Notes: generated by a model from the letters alone, not told the origin. Positions 16,369 through 25,118 are shown, counted from the stretch's first letter. The stretch is DNA of 45,453 nucleotides from Planctomycetota bacterium (GCA_016220095.1 JACRIJ010000107.1:1-45453), one strand, 5' to 3'. Numbers and translations: made by a program.

Positions 16369-16376
16369 GAAAAAAC

Positions 16377-17090
16377 ATGAGCGAACTTTTAGCATGGTGT
16401 GAAAACCACGCCTTCAGGGCAACAGCCATAGTGTCACTGTTCATGTTCTTCATCGCCCATCTGGGACTGTCAAAGGCCTGCAAACGCGGAAAAAAAACCG
16501 TAATAACCGCCTGCATAACCCTGTCCATAGCTGTTGTTTTACTGCTGTTCGCGGGACTCAGGGCGGAATCCGGTTTCATCCAGAATATTACGGGCATCAT
16601 CGCGGGTATATGCTTCTGGTCAATCTACGGGGAAATTTGCGAAAAACTTAATTCGTCATTCGAGATAAAAACCGGAGTGGAAATAGGCTACTGCAACCTG
16701 CCAATTCTCATTCTGCTTGGATTTGTATTAGGAATGTTTTTCACGTCGGCAAACCTGCATCCAGCGGTATTCCAATTTGCAAATTCTGTTTATACGATTT
16801 GGCTCGGACATGTGATTCTCCTTACGGCATATTACCACCCTGTCTTCGGCGGGCCTGCGCCGAACGCGGATTGCAAAGAGGCCTGCATAAAGACATGGAG
16901 CAAAAACAGGATAATTGCGGCGCTAACGGCCTTATTACTGGTTGCATTGCCTGTAATTCTGGTAAGCATATTCTATGTCAGGCCAATGGGTGGCATTAAG
17001 CCGGCAACTGCCGCGGGCTTCTGGACGGTGCTTTTCGGATGGTATGTGGTGGAAATAGCAAAGAAACTGTTCAAGCTGAATCTATGGTAA
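16377..17090 (+). CDS. Polytopic membrane protein, unknown function
   Basis: A 237-residue protein with six or seven hydrophobic helices spread over its length, beginning after a short amphipathic N-terminus (MSELLAWCENHAFR). An AGGA site lies 7 bases upstream of the ATG, and only 8 bases separate it from the preceding gene, so they form an operon. There are several cysteines (C8, C35 and the pair in NADCKEACIK at about 163-170) but no recognisable cofactor motif. A cytochrome or ResB-like role cannot be supported from the sequence. Confidence 0.8.
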   Translation: MSELLAWCENHAFRATAIVSLFMFFIAHLGLSKACKRGKKTVITACITLSIAVVLLLFAGLRAESGFIQNITGIIAGICFWSIYGEICEKLNSSFEIKTGVEIGYCNLPILILLGFVLGMFFTSANLHPAVFQFANSVYTIWLGHVILLTAYYHPVFGGPAPNADCKEACIKTWSKNRIIAALTALLLVALPVILVSIFYVRPMGGIKPATAAGFWTVLFGWYVVEIAKKLFKLNLW

Positions 17091-17094
17091 ACAT

Positions 17095-17224
17095 GGTACG
17101 CACTGCTTCGTCTCGTTTCGTCCCTCGCTACCGTAAAGGGTGATAGTGTGAAGGAACGACAGGGCATTCACTAAGAAACATACTATCATCCTGCCATTCT
17201 CTCGTCCCGTCCGTCCTCCATTCT
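17095..17224. repeat. Repeat-module spacer
   Basis: GTCTCGTTTCGTCCCTCGCTACC, AGAAACATACTATCATCCTG and CGTCCGTCCTCCATTCTTC words make up almost all of this spacer between convergent genes. The block 17174-17240 corresponds to 12507-12585 and extends into the 3' end of dapF. Confidence 0.6.
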
Positions 17225-18067
17225 TCATTCTTCATTTTTCGTAAGTATTCCGCAAAAGACCTCTTCTGCCGGTCCTTCCATATATATATTATTGTCATTT
17301 TCCCAGGATATTTTCAACGCGCCGCCCGGGAGATTGACCTTTACCTTGCGGCCCGTCTTGCCGTTCAACACCGCGGCCACTACTGTCGCGCACGCGCCCG
17401 TGCCGCAGGCATTGGTTTCGCCTACGCCCCTTTCCCATACGCGCAGATTAATCTCTCTGCGGGAAACTATCCGGGCAAATTCCACATTCGTATGCCGCGG
17501 AAATATACGGTGTTTTTCAATCACCGGCCCCATATCCGTTACCGGCGCACCAAAAGTCTCTTTAACGAAAATAACGCAATGCGGATTGCCCATGGACACG
17601 CACGTGATCCTGCCGGACCAGACGCCTATGCGCAAAGGTTCATCCCTTACGACCCTGCTCCTGCTTTTCACGGGCACCTCAGCGGCATTAAGTATTGGCG
17701 CGCCCATATTAACCGTTATAGCCTCTGCCCTGCCTGCCTTTGCCGAAACAACTATTGTCTTTATGCCGGCGAGGGTTTCTATGGTAAATTTTTCCTTACG
17801 GGTCAATTTATGGTCATAGACATATTTTCCAGCGCATCTTATACCGTTGCCGCACATTTCGGCCTCGGAACCGTCGGAATTAAGGATGCGCATTCGGAAA
17901 TCCGCCTTCATGGACGGCAATACCAGAAGCACCCCGTCTGCGCCGACGCCAAAATTCCGCCTGCAGATTTCCCTGATAAAATCCGCAGACATGGGTTTAC
18001 GAGCTTTTATCAAATCAAACAATACATAATCGTTTCCAAGGCCGTGCAATTTACAAAATTTAAGCAT
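17225..18067 (-). CDS. dapF: Diaminopimelate epimerase
   Basis: A 280-residue enzyme that interconverts LL- and meso-diaminopimelate for lysine and peptidoglycan synthesis. Both catalytic cysteines are present in their motifs: EMCGNGIRC near residue 73 and TNACGTGACA near residue 222. The N-terminal MLKFCKLHGLGNDYVLFD and NPHCVIFV are also characteristic. An AGAGGA site precedes the ATG, and a good promoter lies at 18111-18139. The last residues (TKNEE) and the stop lie inside a repeat module (ACGAAAAATGAAGAATGA), so the original end has probably been replaced. Confidence 0.96.
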   Translation of the reverse strand: MLKFCKLHGLGNDYVLFDLIKARKPMSADFIREICRRNFGVGADGVLLVLPSMKADFRMRILNSDGSEAEMCGNGIRCAGKYVYDHKLTRKEKFTIETLAGIKTIVVSAKAGRAEAITVNMGAPILNAAEVPVKSRSRVVRDEPLRIGVWSGRITCVSMGNPHCVIFVKETFGAPVTDMGPVIEKHRIFPRHTNVEFARIVSRREINLRVWERGVGETNACGTGACATVVAAVLNGKTGRKVKVNLPGGALKISWENDNNIYMEGPAEEVFCGILTKNEE

Positions 18068-18110
18068 CCTGAAATCCTCTCAAATTAAATCCTCTGGTTT
18101 CCGTTTGTTG

Positions 18111-18139
18111 ATTATAACATTATCACGGCAAATAATCAA
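18111..18139 (-). promoter_or_regulatory. Promoter of dapF
   Basis: On the minus strand TTGATT (18134-18139) and TATAAT (18111-18116) are 17 bases apart. The start point is near 18104, giving a leader of about 37 bases. Confidence 0.7.
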
Positions 18140-18143
18140 AAAA

Positions 18144-18173
18144 TTGGATTGTTTTACAATAAAATGTTACAAT
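18144..18173 (+). promoter_or_regulatory. Possible promoter of the ECF sigma operon
   Basis: TTGGAT (18144-18149) and TACAAT (18168-18173) are 18 bases apart, about 230 bases before the sigma factor gene. The match is weak. An ECF-type autoregulated promoter nearer the gene is also possible, but I could not identify one by eye. Confidence 0.3.
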
Positions 18174-18199
18174 GCTGTTACGATGAAACGGAAACCATG

Positions 18200-18370
18200 A
18201 AATTCCCTGCCTTCGCCGGAACGAAGCACCGGTTTTGCGCTTACGCACCGAAGCCCGCCTTCGCGGCTTGTCCTCCGAAGCCATAGCGAAGGAGGAAGCC
18301 GCTTCGACGGAGCAAGGTCGGTGGGCGCAAAAGGCGCTTCAGCACGCAGGTGCGCGCAGGCAGACACACA
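18200..18370. repeat. GC-rich palindromic (REP-like) element upstream of the sigma gene
   Basis: A GC-rich block with alternating CGAAGC and GAAGCC words. Its core can pair GCGGCTT-G-TCCTCC (18263-18276) with GGAGGAAGCCGC (18291-18302) around a CGAAGCCATAGCGAA loop. It differs in composition from its surroundings and lies between the possible promoter and the sigma gene, so it would be transcribed as leader. No good gene is seen in it. Confidence 0.55.
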
Positions 18371-18402
18371 ATTTCACCGGATTGACGTAAGGTTAGAAAC
18401 TT

Positions 18403-18984
18403 ATGAGCCTGTCTTCTTGCGAAAAATTATCTGATGATGAACTAATGGCGCTATGCCGCAAAGGCAGTGCCGACGCCTTTACCGCGCTTTATGACAGGCA
18501 TAAACAGGATATAATCAATTATTCGGCACGAATGCTCCGCGATAGAGAACTCGCCGCCGACGTCCTGCAGGAAACATTTATTTATATATTCCGTACAATA
18601 CGGTACTACCAGCCGAAATCCAGATTTAAGGCACTGCTTTTCAAGGCCGCGCATAATATAACAATAACAAAATTGCGCAAAATAAGAAATCTTGATTTTA
18701 TTGAACTCAATGAGAACCTGATTCCCTCCACGCCTGAAGAATCCCTGCTTGAAAAGACCGAAACAATTGAGTTTTTCAAGAAAAATATCTATACTGCACT
18801 GGATAAACTGCCTGAATTCTACAGGGAGATTGTTCTGTTGCGGTATGAAAAAGACCTGTCGTACGAAGATATGAGCGAAATACTGGAATGCCCTGTCGGC
18901 ACGGTGAAATCGCGACTGCATAACTCCATGGAATCGCTCAGGCAATTGCTGAAAAAAAGCGTAAAAGAAGAACTGTTGCCGTGA
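18403..18984 (+). CDS. ECF-family RNA polymerase sigma factor
   Basis: A 193-residue sigma70-family protein containing only regions 2 and 4. Region 2 (about residues 25-90) includes DAFTALYDRHKQDIINYSAR and LAADVLQETFIYIFR, which bind core polymerase and the -10 element. Region 4 (about 130-185) has LDKLPEFYREIVLLRYEKD and the helix-turn-helix SYEDMSEILECPVGTVKSRLH. It lies upstream of a zinc-finger anti-sigma factor, the standard arrangement for a membrane-controlled ECF pair. Start: ATG at 18403 with a weak AAGG about 11 bases upstream. Its target promoters are unknown; the genes behind it are the first candidates. Confidence 0.93.
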   Translation: MSLSSCEKLSDDELMALCRKGSADAFTALYDRHKQDIINYSARMLRDRELAADVLQETFIYIFRTIRYYQPKSRFKALLFKAAHNITITKLRKIRNLDFIELNENLIPSTPEESLLEKTETIEFFKKNIYTALDKLPEFYREIVLLRYEKDLSYEDMSEILECPVGTVKSRLHNSMESLRQLLKKSVKEELLP

Positions 18985-19149
18985 ACCTGAACCCGTTTGG
19001 GACGCTTATATCATAGAACCGCGGCCCGTTTTCCGCGGCCCGCCATGTACCAGTATCGGTGCATAGCCAGTTTAAACGGGAACCGGAAACCGGAACACGG
19101 GAAACGGCCGTAATAACCCAGTAACCCCTAACCCTTAACATGATTTTAT
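18985..19149. repeat. CCGG-rich repeat element between sigma and anti-sigma genes
   Basis: Contains CGCGGCCCG words and the 17-mer GTTTAAACGGGAACCGG (19070-19086), followed by a CCGGAAACCGGAACACGG run. It belongs to the same family as the elements near 285 and 12397. The sigma and anti-sigma genes are usually tightly coupled, so a 165-base insertion here is unusual. Confidence 0.65.
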
Positions 19150-20106
19150 ATGAATTGCAAAGAACTTACGAACGACATACTGCTTGATTGCCAAAAAGGC
19201 GCAATACCAGACGAAATATCCGAACATCTTTCCGCCTGTCCGCCATGCCGCAAACGCCTAAAGGACATCGGAAACATCTCAAGCGTCCTGTCTGAAACCC
19301 TTACACAGGATGAAATGGAAGCGCCGCCGTCTGTTGACGAGGCTGTCAGGCAGGAAATCGAAAACATTTCCGCCATGGCGCAGGCACGAAAAAAAAGCTA
19401 CTTTGGATTTATTGCAGCCTCTACCGCGGCTTGCATAGCCATAGGGCTTGGATTGACGTTGATTATCCGGATTTCAGATCTGCGCAAAGCAAAAAACGAA
19501 ATCTCCGCCATGTCCGAAAGAAAAACCGGATTGGAACAGGCGTTGCAGGAAAAGAATTCCGTGCTTTCGCAACAGGAAAAGCAATTTTTAGAACTAAAGG
19601 CGCAATCCGTAAAAGAAATGGAATCCCTGAAACAATCCATAAACAACCTGAATAACGCATTGACGGAAAAAGAAAAACTGTTGGCCCGGGAACTGTTGGA
19701 AAGCCGTTCAAAGGCTGAAGAGCTTATCGTTGAAACACAGCGCCTGAATAAGGCATTATCTGAAAAAGACCGCATAATGGATGACCTGCAGAAAGCGAAC
19801 GCTATGCTGGAAGAAACCGTCCAGAAACGCGAAGACCTTATGGCGCAAAGCATTGGCATCATCCGGCAGATGGACGCACTTAAACAGCAGATCGCATTCC
19901 TTGAAGACAAACTCGGTTTCGCTAAAGCACTCATAGGAGACGTAAATTCCGACGGCGCCGTGGATATCGCGGACGCCCAAATGATAGCTAATTATATACT
20001 ACAGCAAAAGAACCCCGATGATATAAAGCAATTTGATCTGAACAAAGACGGCAGGGTGGACGTGGCGGACTCGATGCTCATAGCAAGAATTATTCTTGAA
20101 AAATGA
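19150..20106 (+). CDS. Zinc-finger anti-sigma factor with periplasmic coiled coil and dockerin
   Basis: A 318-residue membrane protein with an unusual domain order. Residues 1-45 form a zf-HC2/ZAS anti-sigma domain with the HxxxCxxC motif (H26, C30, C33). One membrane helix lies at about 84-107. Residues about 110-255 are a long coiled coil rich in Glu, Lys and Gln. Residues 263-318 are a type I dockerin with two intact calcium loops, DVNSDGAVDIAD and DLNKDGRVDVAD. The ZAS domain would hold the ECF sigma factor of 18403-18984 inside the cell, while the dockerin faces the periplasm. The next gene encodes a cohesin-like lipoprotein, the natural dockerin partner. The release mechanism, by protease or by conformational change, is not visible. 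Confidence 0.9.
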   Translation: MNCKELTNDILLDCQKGAIPDEISEHLSACPPCRKRLKDIGNISSVLSETLTQDEMEAPPSVDEAVRQEIENISAMAQARKKSYFGFIAASTAACIAIGLGLTLIIRISDLRKAKNEISAMSERKTGLEQALQEKNSVLSQQEKQFLELKAQSVKEMESLKQSINNLNNALTEKEKLLARELLESRSKAEELIVETQRLNKALSEKDRIMDDLQKANAMLEETVQKREDLMAQSIGIIRQMDALKQQIAFLEDKLGFAKALIGDVNSDGAVDIADAQMIANYILQQKNPDDIKQFDLNKDGRVDVADSMLIARIILEK

Positions 20107-20129
20107 CACGTTATGAAAGGCCATAAATC

Positions 20130-20648
20130 ATGAAAAAAACGGATTCGGCAAAAACATTCCTGTTACTGGCCGCAATAGCGGCAATCTGCGGCTGTTCGTC
20201 CGCACAAGGGCGTCCGTATGCCATGGCAAATCCCGTGCCCGCGCTTACGGAGAATTATTCCGTTGAAATATTCATTGAATCCGAACAGGCATTTGCCGCG
20301 TACACGATAGAACTCGAATACAATCCGGCAATCGTGAAAGTGTTTTCCGTAGAACCCGGAGATTTCGGCGGCAAAACTTCAGGGTCATCCCTGTCCTCGT
20401 ATTCATCTTCAAGCACCATGTCAAATCCATCCACTTACGCAAGCGGCAAAACGAGCATAATGGCGTTTTCCACGCTCAAAGAAGCGGGACCGGGAATGGT
20501 AAAAGTGGCTATAGTGGAATTCGAACCGGCCAGCGGGCAAGGCGCAAGCCCCATAAACGCGAAATTAGTCAACCTCTATGACATATCAGGCAAACCTGTG
20601 GAAGGAACCGTCTCGTTATCCAAAAACGAATTGAAATTCAAAGAATAA
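20130..20648 (+). CDS. Cohesin-like lipoprotein
   Basis: A 172-residue protein with a signal peptide and lipobox ending ICGC (Cys22), so it is anchored by lipid to a membrane. The mature part reads as one cohesin-type beta sandwich: YSVEIFIESEQAFAAYTIEL, then EYNPAIVKVFSVEPGDF, IMAFSTLKEAGPGMVKVAIVEF, a Gly/Ser-rich insertion (SSLSSYSSSS) and a last strand LVNLYDISGKPVEG. Cohesins bind dockerins in a calcium-dependent way. It starts 23 bases after the dockerin-bearing anti-sigma gene. The cohesin assignment comes from the strand pattern and spacing and needs a profile or structure comparison. Confidence 0.72.
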   Translation: MKKTDSAKTFLLLAAIAAICGCSSAQGRPYAMANPVPALTENYSVEIFIESEQAFAAYTIELEYNPAIVKVFSVEPGDFGGKTSGSSLSSYSSSSTMSNPSTYASGKTSIMAFSTLKEAGPGMVKVAIVEFEPASGQGASPINAKLVNLYDISGKPVEGTVSLSKNELKFKE

Positions 20649-20884
20649 CACGAATCCAACTGCCCCGATTAACTACTGCCATACTGCCTCACTATAATCA
20701 ATCCTGTAATAACAACCCTGTCATCGCAAAACACCCGCACATGTGTTTAACTATTTCAAATAAATTTTTCATTACGAAAATTTTTCCATGAACATTTCCA
20801 GATACCACACGCTTTATTATTAGAGAATGACCGAAGAATGTCCTTAATTCTTCATTTTTCTTTTTTCGTTTTTATGGAGGTTTT
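20649..20884 (+). other. Spacer before the VWA gene, no gene seen
   Basis: AT-rich sequence with no reading frame I would support. It ends in a TTCTTCATTTTTC pyrimidine module (about 20848-20865) and TATGGAGGTTTT, the ribosome-binding site of the next gene. I found no clear promoter. Confidence 0.4.
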
Positions 20885-23224
20885 ATGAAATACTTTTTAT
20901 TGTCAGCGGTTCTTGCGGGAATTTTAACGTTGGGTTGCCAAGGGGGGAGTTATAACCATGCGAACTACTCACCGTCCTCGTCTTCATACAATTACCTTCC
21001 ACAAGGCGGCAGTGCCGTACCGAACAACCAGCCCTATCCGGATATGTTTTTTAAAAACTACGGCGTTAATGCGTTTATTGACACCGAAGACGACAACCTT
21101 TCCACTTTCGGCATTGACGTTGACAAGGCCTCTTACGCGATAACCCGCAGGTACATTCAGGACGGCAATCTGCCGCCTGAGGAATCCGTGCGCACGGAAG
21201 AATTCATAAATTATTTTAAATACAACTATCCAACGCCCGAAAACGGCAATCCAATAGGCATCTGCATAGAGGGAACTCCTTCCAGATTCGGCAGGAATTG
21301 CGTAATGCTCAAGGTCGGCATTCAGGCAAAGGAAATCCGCGAATCCCGCAGAAAAAACGCTGTCTTAACTTTCGTCATTGATACCTCGGGTTCTATGGAA
21401 ACTGAAAACCGGTTGGAACTCGTCAAGAAATGCCTGCGCATGCTCGTTGACAATCTTGAAGAATATGACCGCGTTGCCATCGTTGTTTATCACAGCAATA
21501 CGGAAGTCATCCTGGAGCATACCGGACTGGAAGACAAAGATGAAATACTTAAAGCCATAAAACGCCTCAGCCCGGGCGGCTCAACGTATGCCGAAGCCGG
21601 GTTGAAAATAGGATACAAACTCGCGTCGGAAAATTACAAAAAGGACTGCATAAACCGGGTCATACTCTGTTCGGACGGCGTAGCGAATGTCGGCCAGACC
21701 GGCGCCGGCGAAATCCTTAAAGAGATACGGAGATATGCCAAAAAAGGAATCTACCTGTCAACATTCGGGTTCGGCATGGGAAACTACAATGATATCCTGA
21801 TGGAACAGCTTGCCGACAAAGGCAACGGCAGTTACGCCTACATAGACGATATTGACGAAGCCCGCCGCGTTTTTACGGACAGCATGGCGGAATTATTGCA
21901 GGTTGTGGCAAAAGACGTAAAAGTGCAGGTGGAATTCAATCCCGAAACCGTCCGCAGTTACCGGTTAATAGGCTATGAAAACCGTGATATAAAAGACGAA
22001 AATTTCCGTGATGAAGAACAAGATGCCGGCGAAATGAATTCCGGCCAGGCGGCAACTGCCTTATATGAAATCAAATTATGGAAAGACCGTTCCGGCAGAG
22101 CAGTAAAAGTCAGGGTCAATTACAAAAACCCCGCGGACGAAGAAACGGATGAACTATCAGAGAGTTTCTCTACGGATGATTTCGCGGAATCATTTGAAGA
22201 CGCCTCGGATTCCTTCAAGCTCGCCGCCGCGGCCGCGGAGTTCGCGGAAATCCTCCGCAAAAGCCAATGGGCGAAGGCCAATAATATTGAAAAAGTCATT
22301 TCACTGACAAAAAAACTCCGTGACAACAGCGAATACGAAAACGACGATAAGGTTGCGGAATTAACCGAATTGGCATCCAAGGCCTCAAAACTAATCAAAC
22401 ATAACGAACCCGAATCCGACGAAGAATCCGCAACCACGAAAGATTGCCCGAAAGACAGCAAATGGCGCGAGGAAAACACAATCACCGGGCAGAACAACGC
22501 GCTTTCAAAAGAACGAAGCACCATAACTGGACTCGAACAAAAAGCCATAGCGCTTTACAACGAAGGCAAAATCCGGGAAAGCGAAGAATTAACCAAAAAA
22601 CTTATTAAAAGCAAAGCGAACTATAGGACAATAGACAATGAGCTTAACGAACTCATACAGACGCAAAATACGTATTTGAAAAACAGTGGTTTAAGAAGCA
22701 AGCTTAATTTCGCGGCAGGTCCGGAATATACCCTTTTTGACCACAATCTGGATATAAACAACGCCTTCGGAGGGAAAATGCAAATAGGCTATTCAACAAA
22801 AAGCATTTACAGAGAGAGCGATTTCATGCAGATGCAGAACGAATTTGCAGATAGGCAGATATATTGGAATAACATTATGCCGTACATCAAATTCAGCGGA
22901 CTTGCCACAAATACGGAAAAGGGCCACAGGGACATCGGGGTAAATTCATTTTCTGCGGGATTTTGCGGCACACGCAGTGCCTATGGAGATACGAACAACT
23001 TTGGCGGAAGCATCGCGGCAGGAATAAAAAACTTTTCAGGCAAGGACTATAACGACCTGAGTCCGTTCGCGGAAATAGGATACATTTCAAAGCACATTTA
23101 CAGCGACAAAGCGGAATCAACATTCCTTATCGGCACGGAAAGCGTTCTCAGCAGCGCGCCGGACGGCGACACGCGCACGTACTGGAATTTTATCTGCTCG
23201 TTTTGTTTTGAATTATATTTCTGA
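20885..23224 (+). CDS. VWA-domain lipoprotein (YfbK-like) with a barrel-like C-terminal extension
   Basis: A 779-residue lipoprotein (lipobox LTLGC, Cys18). Residues about 55-130 match the N-terminal domain of YfbK-type VWA proteins (STFGIDVDKASYAITRRYI, RTEEFINYF). Residues about 160-340 are the von Willebrand A domain with an intact metal-ion site, DTSGSM. A DUF3520-like segment follows to about 490. After a helical, charged linker (about 500-590), the last 180 residues alternate aromatic and glycine-rich strands and end in FELYF. This terminal aromatic pattern resembles an outer-membrane beta barrel. GGAGG precedes the ATG. The extension is not part of the usual family, so this may be a fusion. 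It lies downstream of the sigma/anti-sigma/cohesin genes. Confidence 0.85.
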   Translation: MKYFLLSAVLAGILTLGCQGGSYNHANYSPSSSSYNYLPQGGSAVPNNQPYPDMFFKNYGVNAFIDTEDDNLSTFGIDVDKASYAITRRYIQDGNLPPEESVRTEEFINYFKYNYPTPENGNPIGICIEGTPSRFGRNCVMLKVGIQAKEIRESRRKNAVLTFVIDTSGSMETENRLELVKKCLRMLVDNLEEYDRVAIVVYHSNTEVILEHTGLEDKDEILKAIKRLSPGGSTYAEAGLKIGYKLASENYKKDCINRVILCSDGVANVGQTGAGEILKEIRRYAKKGIYLSTFGFGMGNYNDILMEQLADKGNGSYAYIDDIDEARRVFTDSMAELLQVVAKDVKVQVEFNPETVRSYRLIGYENRDIKDENFRDEEQDAGEMNSGQAATALYEIKLWKDRSGRAVKVRVNYKNPADEETDELSESFSTDDFAESFEDASDSFKLAAAAAEFAEILRKSQWAKANNIEKVISLTKKLRDNSEYENDDKVAELTELASKASKLIKHNEPESDEESATTKDCPKDSKWREENTITGQNNALSKERSTITGLEQKAIALYNEGKIRESEELTKKLIKSKANYRTIDNELNELIQTQNTYLKNSGLRSKLNFAAGPEYTLFDHNLDINNAFGGKMQIGYSTKSIYRESDFMQMQNEFADRQIYWNNIMPYIKFSGLATNTEKGHRDIGVNSFSAGFCGTRSAYGDTNNFGGSIAAGIKNFSGKDYNDLSPFAEIGYISKHIYSDKAESTFLIGTESVLSSAPDGDTRTYWNFICSFCFELYF

Positions 23225-23272
23225 ACAACGGACTGGATGAGCCGCGCTTTCATAATTATTAATTCGTCAGTA

Positions 23273-23836
23273 TTATAAAACATCCTTCAGCCGCTTGAAT
23301 TTATCTTTCCCCATATTCAGGAATTCGCAGAGAATTTGCGCCGTAACGAACGCATCGCCGGCCGCGCGGTGGTGACGGGCATTTCTCAAAGACAGCCTTG
23401 CCGCAACGACATCCAGACTATGATAGCGTTCGCAGGGGAAAAGCATTTTAGAGATGCTTATCGTATCCACGCACAACGCGTCGGCAGGGACGCCGAAATC
23501 CCTCCGCAGGAAATGCATATCAAACCGTCTTATGTTATGCCCTGCAAGGACACAGCCTTCGGTGAATTTCGCGAACTTATCCTTTACGGCCTCGAGGCGC
23601 GGCGCATCCCGCACCATGAAAACATCTATGCCGTGTACCATTGTAGCCCTGAAAGGAATATAATCCGTGTATATAAGCGACTCAAAGACATCGGAGATCT
23701 GTCCGGCCGACATCTTTACCGCCGCTATTTCAATTATCTTATCCGCCTGGCACGAAAGCCCGGTTGTTTCCACGTCAACAACGGCAAATGTAACATTGCC
23801 AAGCGGCGTACTGACTGCTGACTGGGAGGAATTCAT
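23273..23836 (-). CDS. DEDDh 3'-5' exonuclease (DNA polymerase III epsilon-like)
   Basis: A 187-residue DnaQ-family exonuclease. Exo I is VVDVETTGL (D21, E23), Exo II GHNIRRFDMHFL, and Exo III HHRAAGDAFVT with the catalytic His and Asp. The domain is free-standing, without a polymerase or GIY-YIG partner, so it could be a proofreading subunit or a general nuclease. Its ATG overlaps the stop of pgk in TAATG, indicating translational coupling to phosphoglycerate kinase, an unusual partner. Confidence 0.9.
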   Translation of the reverse strand: MNSSQSAVSTPLGNVTFAVVDVETTGLSCQADKIIEIAAVKMSAGQISDVFESLIYTDYIPFRATMVHGIDVFMVRDAPRLEAVKDKFAKFTEGCVLAGHNIRRFDMHFLRRDFGVPADALCVDTISISKMLFPCERYHSLDVVAARLSLRNARHHRAAGDAFVTAQILCEFLNMGKDKFKRLKDVL

Positions 23837-25020
23837 TATTTGTTGCTTAACGCGGCAATTCCCGGCAATTCCTTGCCTTCCATCAATTCCAGCGACGCGC
23901 CTCCGCCCGTGGACACATGGGTCATCTTATCAAACAAGCCGAATTTCGCCACAGCGGCCGCGGAATCGCCGCCGCCCACGACGGAAACTGCCTTAGTTTT
24001 TGATATAGCGAGCGCGATTGCATGCGTGCCTTCGGCAAATTTATCCATTTCAAACACGCCGAGCGGCCCGTTCCATAAAATTGACTTTGCATCCGCAATT
24101 TTATCCGCAAAAAGGCGGATTGTTTTCGGGCCGATGTCAACGCCGCACCAGTCGTCGGAAATGGCATCCTTCTCAACCCTTATTCGCGCCTTCTGTTCGA
24201 CCTTATCGGCGACCAGGTGGTCTATCGGCAGGAGTATTTCAACTTTTTTCTCTTTCGCCTTGGCCATGATATTATTTGCAATTTCAAGCTTATCCGCTTC
24301 AACCTTTGATTTGCCGGTATTTTTACCCTGCGCCTTAAGGAATGTATAAGCCATAGCGCCGCCTATCAAGAGGCAGTCAACCTTATTAAGCAGGTTGTCA
24401 ATCACGGTAATCTTATCAGACACCTTTGCGCCGCCGAGTATGGCAACGAAAGGATGTTCAGGGGAAGCCATTATTTTAGCGAGGTATTCTATTTCCTTTT
24501 CAAGAAGCAGTCCCGAAGCGGACTTAGGGAAGTATTTTGTAATTCCGACGATTGACGCGTGCGCCCTATGGGAACATCCGAAGGCGTCATTAACATAGAA
24601 ATCGCCGAGGTAGGCAAGTTTTCTCGCGAACCCATCGTCATTTGCCTCCTCTTCCGGATAGAACCGCAGGTTTTCCAGAAGCACGATTTCGCCGTCTTTC
24701 ATTTTACTGACGACTTTTTCTATATCAATGCCTATGCAGTCGTTAACTTTCCTAACCGGCTTGCCGGTAAGTTCTTCAATCTTCTTTACTACGGGATTAA
24801 GCCGCAGTGTTTCCACGACCTTCCCGTCAGGCCTGCCGAGGTGCGACATAAGAACGAGTTTGCCGCCATTGTCTATTACGTACTTCATGGTAGGCAAAGC
24901 GGCCTTAATCCTGGTATCATCCGACACCCGGTTGTTTTTATCCAGAGGGACGTTAAAATCCACCCTGGTAAGGACACGTTTTCCGCGCACAGTCAGGTCT
25001 CTCAATGCCAATTTATTCAT
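23836..25020 (-). CDS. pgk: Phosphoglycerate kinase
   Basis: A 394-residue glycolytic enzyme that transfers phosphate from 1,3-bisphosphoglycerate to ADP. Characteristic segments: [49 protein letters not shown] and the nucleotide loop [14 protein letters not shown]. The start is MNKLALRD at 25020: GGAGG (25033-25037) lies 12 bases before this ATG, whereas an ATG six codons upstream would overlap the ribosome-binding site. It is followed by the exonuclease gene with a one-base overlap. Confidence 0.97.
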   Translation of the reverse strand: MNKLALRDLTVRGKRVLTRVDFNVPLDKNNRVSDDTRIKAALPTMKYVIDNGGKLVLMSHLGRPDGKVVETLRLNPVVKKIEELTGKPVRKVNDCIGIDIEKVVSKMKDGEIVLLENLRFYPEEEANDDGFARKLAYLGDFYVNDAFGCSHRAHASIVGITKYFPKSASGLLLEKEIEYLAKIMASPEHPFVAILGGAKVSDKITVIDNLLNKVDCLLIGGAMAYTFLKAQGKNTGKSKVEADKLEIANNIMAKAKEKKVEILLPIDHLVADKVEQKARIRVEKDAISDDWCGVDIGPKTIRLFADKIADAKSILWNGPLGVFEMDKFAEGTHAIALAISKTKAVSVVGGGDSAAAVAKFGLFDKMTHVSTGGGASLELMEGKELPGIAALSNK

Positions 25021-25050
25021 ATAAAATAATTCCTCCAAAATTGAAACCGT

Positions 25051-25079
25051 AGCATATCAAAAATAATCCAAAAAATCAA
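25051..25079 (-). promoter_or_regulatory. Promoter of pgk
   Basis: On the minus strand TTGATT (25074-25079) and TATGCT (25051-25056) are 17 bases apart. It lies back to back with the promoter at 25090-25118, with 10 bases between the two -35 boxes. Confidence 0.6.
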
Positions 25080-25089
25080 TAATTTTTAC

Positions 25090-25118
25090 TTGACCAAAAA
25101 CTGCAATAAGATTATACT
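25090..25118 (+). promoter_or_regulatory. Promoter giving a leaderless metallophosphoesterase mRNA
   Basis: TTGACC (25090-25095) and TATACT (25113-25118) are 17 bases apart. The expected start point is 25125 or 25126, which is the A of the start codon. Confidence 0.7.

Noticed and set aside
18167..18367. Open frame in the GC-rich element upstream of the sigma gene
   Set aside because: The frame is a by-product of the palindromic GAAGCC words and lacks start signals.
18200..18370. Insertion sequence remnant
   Set aside because: No transposase fragment, terminal inverted repeats or target duplication could be seen. A REP-like element fits better.
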